From Bacteroides sp. Marseille-P3684 (lineage in GTDB: Bacteria; Bacteroidota; Bacteroidia; Bacteroidales; Bacteroidaceae), in assembly GCF_900291465.1 (NCBI RefSeq), contig NZ_LT985808.1, positions 1,162,747 to 1,226,746 on the forward strand: a stretch of DNA of 64,000 nucleotides, written 5' to 3'. Made by a program: the position numbers and the translations under genes. The stretch's first letter is position 1. Every line of letters begins with the position of its first letter. The notes beneath the pieces were generated by a model. That model was not told the DNA's origin. It ran no database searches and worked only from the letters and a program-made list of their open reading frames with translations. Positions 61,059 through 64,000 of this stretch are shown one piece after another.

Positions 61059-61817
61059 TTATCTAATTTTAAGCCAAGGGAAAGCCTCTTTTGCAACACT
61101 TTGAGGGATTGCAGAGACTCCAATTGGCGGTCTTGAAAACTGAGAACATAATTTCGCAATAGAACCAACACCCATAAAAATAGATATTATATGAGCATAG
61201 GTTAACATATTATTTTGTCTGCCAATACCCGAATGTACATCATAACCTAAAGTATCATACTTTACATCTTCATTCCAAGCAATTGCTTCCATATAATGTA
61301 AATATGCTTCAATGCTTATCCCATCATATATAGGTATAACCGCATTAAGATAGTTAATAGCCTCTTGTGGTGGGCAATAAGTTAGTATTCCATTAATTTC
61401 TTTATGGTCTATAAGAAAAGCATTTCTATACATTAAGCATCCTAATACTTCTAAAGCTTTATCATCTATCTTACTAACATCTTGAAAGAAATGAAAAATA
61501 TGGTCAAAGCTAGAGTCAAATTCACGCATTTCTCCATCAATGCACACAAAAGGTCGCATGTCATTGGGATTATTCCCTTTTGTTCCATTTTTCCAACTGA
61601 TGGTATTAACATAATATTCTTTTCCAAATTTACCTACTCCAACTTTACATCTACCATCAATAGATTCCCACATTAAGTGATAATCATAAGTATCTTTAAC
61701 AGTCTTTCCACTTAGACTTTTTCCATATTTGATTAACCATTCCTTTTTTGAACGCACTAAAGCCTTAAAAGCTTTATTACGAATAATTTTATCTTCAATA
61801 GCCAAACTCTCCATCAT
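61059..61817 (-). CDS. Unknown protein of the restriction operon
   Basis: The 252-residue protein has a basic N-terminus (KALVRSKKEWLIKYGKSLSGK), a middle beta-rich part (GKFGKEYYVNTISWKNGT) and a helical C-terminal part with HSGIGRQNNMLTYAHIIS. I recognise no family. It is first in a two-gene operon with the probable nuclease (3-bp gap) and divergent from the XRE-NADAR gene, so it may be a second restriction subunit or a partner of that protein. Confidence 0.6.
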   Translation of the reverse strand: MMESLAIEDKIIRNKAFKALVRSKKEWLIKYGKSLSGKTVKDTYDYHLMWESIDGRCKVGVGKFGKEYYVNTISWKNGTKGNNPNDMRPFVCIDGEMREFDSSFDHIFHFFQDVSKIDDKALEVLGCLMYRNAFLIDHKEINGILTYCPPQEAINYLNAVIPIYDGISIEAYLHYMEAIAWNEDVKYDTLGYDVHSGIGRQNNMLTYAHIISIFMGVGSIAKLCSQFSRPPIGVSAIPQSVAKEAFPWLKIR

Positions 61818-61879
61818 AAAATATGTGTATATTATTATTGGCTGTAAATATGGCCATAATTTTCGGGATAACCTAGTAA

Positions 61880-62009
61880 TTATTCACTAATATTCAAAAG
61901 TGAATATTGGAATATGAGTTTAAATAGCTGATAATAAATTATTTACATAGAAAATTTAATATATAGCGCAAAATGGATATTCACTTTTATCTGTTTTGCG
62001 CTATTTTTG
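61880..62009. promoter_or_regulatory. Divergent control region of the restriction operon and XRE-NADAR gene
   Basis: AATATTCA/TGAATATT (61889-61896/61901-61908) is an 8-bp dyad with a 4-bp spacer, and TATTCAC recurs at 61881 and 61977. AGCGCAAAA/TTTTGCGCT (61965-61973/61994-62002) is a hairpin whose 3' arm runs into a plus-strand -7 box TATTTTTG (62002-62009). The sites fit binding by a dimeric HTH protein. Confidence 0.55.
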
Positions 62010-62067
62010 TATATTCAAGTTGATTAAAAATTCATATATTTACATCCATATTGATTTTTATATCACT

Positions 62068-63228
62068 ATGAGAGAAATAGACAATATAAAGAGAATTATG
62101 GATGAGGCTCGTATGAGCCAAAGAGAACTGTCACAAAGAAGCGGTATAGCTCATGAAACAATATCCAAAATCCTAAATGGGAAATATCCCCTTAGCCATA
62201 AGTTATTTGTCAAGATTGCTGATGGTTTGAACGTTCCTATATCTGAATTAATGGAAGATGCTATAACTCCTATCACTGTTGATGTACAAGGCTATGTTGA
62301 GTATGATAATCAGATAATCAAAATTAAGTCCCTTCGTCAGCTACAAAAGTTGGTTCATCAAATTGAACACGAGACTAGCATACTGCCGAGAGAAGTGAAG
62401 GAAATTAAAGTTCAAAATGAGATGAATCGAAAGTTGATTAAAAATTCAATAAAAAACAATGATTATGAATTTTATATCAATGACTTTGAACTGATTCAAT
62501 CACATGATGCAACGAAAGTGGACTGTTGGGCCTTCAAGGCTGCATCCGACAGCAAGGACGGTATAATACTAAATTTGGGGAATCAATGTTCTGGTTATCC
62601 GTTTCAGTTAAACGGACATGTGTTTTTTACGTCTGAAAGTGCATACTTGTGCGGTCAATTTTCTAATAATACAGAAGAGCACAAACGCATTCAGTATCAG
62701 TTAATGTCTGAGAAAAATGGCTATACTGCAAAGAAGAGGGTCAAGAATGCTAACAAGGAAACAATTAGAGCCGATTGGGATTCATTCAGAGTTGATTGGA
62801 TGTTATATGTTATATGGATGAAATGTCAAAATAAAGATTTTGCGGAAAAATTAAAATCACTTCCTCCTAGTGCCGTCATCATTGAAAACAGCACAACAGT
62901 TCATGAGGGGACAAGTTCGATATGGGGTTGCAAAAATGTTGAGCTTGAAGAAGCAAGGAAGAAGGTAGAACGTTATACATATTTACAGTATATGAAGAAG
63001 GTACGAAGCGGAAAAATTAAGATGAACAGTCAAGAACTAGATGCACTTATTCAATCAGAGAGGGATAAGATTCAATATATTGGGACTTATTCAGACGGGA
63101 AAAATTATATGGGTAAAATACTGAAAATCTGTCAATTAGCATTATTAAATAACACAAAACCTCGTATTAATTATGACTTGTTACGGTCAAAGAGAATATA
63201 TCTATTAGGTGAATTATTGACTTTCTAA
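62068..63228 (+). CDS. XRE helix-turn-helix protein fused to a NADAR-like domain
   Basis: The protein has 386 residues from MREIDNIKRIMDEARMSQREL; codons upstream of 62068 are AT-rich leader. Residues 10-62 form an XRE HTH (MSQRELSQRSGIAHETISKI), and 90-125 a charged helical linker. Residues about 150-300 follow the NADAR/YbiA plan: YPFQLNGHVFFTSESAYLCGQF (Glu190), AKKRVKNANKETIRADW (Trp237), AVIIENST and SIWGCKN (Trp286-Gly287). NADAR enzymes remove ADP-ribose or cleave N-glycosidic bonds, and some reverse DNA ADP-ribosylation. It is divergent from the restriction operon. The domain call is by pattern only. Confidence 0.7.
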   Translation: MREIDNIKRIMDEARMSQRELSQRSGIAHETISKILNGKYPLSHKLFVKIADGLNVPISELMEDAITPITVDVQGYVEYDNQIIKIKSLRQLQKLVHQIEHETSILPREVKEIKVQNEMNRKLIKNSIKNNDYEFYINDFELIQSHDATKVDCWAFKAASDSKDGIILNLGNQCSGYPFQLNGHVFFTSESAYLCGQFSNNTEEHKRIQYQLMSEKNGYTAKKRVKNANKETIRADWDSFRVDWMLYVIWMKCQNKDFAEKLKSLPPSAVIIENSTTVHEGTSSIWGCKNVELEEARKKVERYTYLQYMKKVRSGKIKMNSQELDALIQSERDKIQYIGTYSDGKNYMGKILKICQLALLNNTKPRINYDLLRSKRIYLLGELLTF

Positions 63229-63233
63229 CAGGA

Positions 63234-63270
63234 GTTGTATAATTGCACATATTTAAATCATGATTGGTGC
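63234..63270. other. attR junction (island right end / host comM)
   Basis: Island GTTGTAT (63234-63240) through ATTTAA meets AT at 63257-63258 and host CATGATTGGTGCG. Joined to the left end, GTTGTAT and ATACAAC become mirror arms of a 49-bp attP-like site. Confidence 0.8.
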
Positions 63271-64000
63271 GCCTGGCAGTGGCAAGTCGATGATGGCAAA
63301 GCGGCTCCCGTCCATCCTTCCGCCACTGACCCTGGCGGAGAGCCTGGAGACGACGAAGATACACTCGGTGGCAGGCAAGCTCGGCAGCCGGACGGCACTC
63401 ATCGCCCGCCGTCCCTTCCGCTCGCCCCACCACTCCATCTCGTCGGTCGCACTCATCGGCGGCGGACAGAACCCGCAACCCGGCGAGATAAGCCTGGCGC
63501 ACAACGGGGTGCTCTTTGCCGACGAACTGCCGGAGTTCAGCCGGAGCGTGCTGGAGGTGCTGCGCCAGCCGCTGGAGGACCGTAAAATCACCATCTCGCG
63601 CGCCCGCTACAGTGTGGAGTTCCCGTGCAGCTTCATGTTTGTCGCCTCGATGAATCCCTGCCCGTGCGGCTACTACAACCATCCGACGCGTCAGTGCGTC
63701 TGCTCGCCGGGACAGGTGGCACGCTACCTCAACCGCATCTCCGGTCCGCTGCTCGACCGCATCGACATCCAGGTGGAGATTGTCCCGGTGGCGTTCGAAC
63801 AGATGAGCGACTCCCGGCGCGGGGAGCGCAGCGCCGACATCCGTCAGCGGGTGATACGCGCCCGGCAGATACAGGAGGAACGGTACCGCGAATACCCCGG
63901 CATCCACTGCAACGCACAGATGACGTCGGCGTTGCTCGCGGAGTATGCCCAGCCCGACGCGAAGAGTCTCTCCCTGCTCAAGCAGGCGATGGAACGGCTC
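63257..64000 (+). pseudogene. 3' part of comM/yifB (continues past the window)
   Basis: From the shared AT the frame reads M-I-G-A-P-G-S-G-K-S (Walker A), then SPHHSISSVALIGGG, LAHNGVLFADELPEF (Walker B) and NPCPCGYYNHPTRQCVCSPGQVARYLNRISGPLLDRIDI. This is the AAA and sensor region of the Mg-chelatase-like YifB/ComM family. It stays open to the window end. Separated from its promoter and N-terminal domain by the island, it should not give a full ComM unless the island excises. Confidence 0.92.

Larger units (their letters stand above)
52882..63258. mobile_element. Serine-integrase genomic island in comM (about 10.4 kb)
   Basis: The block is far more AT-rich than its surroundings. It is bounded by the two halves of comM and carries its integrase beside attL. 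The cargo comprises a replication-like winged-helix protein, regulators, a tyrosine recombinase, a cytosine methyltransferase, a probable restriction nuclease and an XRE-NADAR protein. No relaxase, mobilisation, capsid, tail or terminase gene is visible, so transfer would depend on a helper. The exact ends follow from restoring the host frame. Confidence 0.92.

Noticed and set aside
61059-61817. DarT-like ADP-ribosyltransferase as partner of the NADAR domain
   Set aside because: None of the ADP-ribosyltransferase motifs I would expect could be found in the sequence; left as unknown.

Overview
The window comes from a Bacteroidales genome, probably Bacteroidaceae and GC-rich. The evidence is paired SusC/SusD genes, ECF sigma / FecR regulators, DUF4369-TlpA thioredoxins, a PssA/Psd pair beside dnaE, a menaquinone operon, and many promoters of the Bacteroidetes type (TTTG, about 20 bp, then TAnnTTTG). 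The genus cannot be fixed from sequence reading alone.

Layout. (1) 1-2642: a 298-bp direct repeat carries the promoter and 5' part of an ECF sigma gene. It flanks an AAA ATPase (DUF4143) gene, and the intact sigma gene follows the second copy. (2) 2651-12927: a GNAT gene and a repeat-filled spacer, then a FecR anti-sigma factor, a TonB receptor with an STN signalling domain, SusD, two lipoproteins and a TlpA thioredoxin. Together these look like one signal-controlled nutrient-uptake locus. (3) 12956-21650: housekeeping genes birA, yraN, tadA, trxA, dnaE, psd and pssA. (4) 22071-26750: a second SusC/SusD pair, without STN. (5) 27220-29500: a small beta-barrel gene and the decayed remains of another sigma/TonB-receptor locus. 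(6) 29499-42442: a TlpA lipoprotein, a three-gene RND efflux system, rsgA, frr and four glycosyltransferase genes. (7) 43206-52143: a menaquinone operon (thioesterase, menF, menD, menB, menC, menE), a ThrE-type exporter and a TlpA-like protein that has lost its redox cysteines.

(8) 52882-63258: a compact AT-rich island of about 10.4 kb splits a comM/yifB gene just before its Walker A loop. Both junctions can be read to the base: joining the host halves restores N-L-I-M-I-G-A-P-G-S-G-K-S in frame, and joining the element ends gives an attP-like site with dyad symmetry. The island carries a large serine recombinase, a winged-helix replication-like protein behind a leader with a terminator hairpin, a small NUMOD3-motif protein, an 83-aa HTH protein, two small genes that share a duplicated operator-promoter module, a catalytic-domain-only tyrosine recombinase, a C5 cytosine methyltransferase, and a divergent operon with a probable PD-(D/E)XK nuclease. 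It ends with an XRE helix-turn-helix protein fused to a NADAR-like domain. No relaxase or phage structural gene was seen, so it looks like a defence-carrying satellite-type element. The XRE-NADAR/restriction unit is the best candidate for an undescribed system.

A second theme is four intergenic arrays of palindromes spaced at about 22 bp (near 3229, 21776, 29068 and 42849). Each has a different core sequence but the same period.
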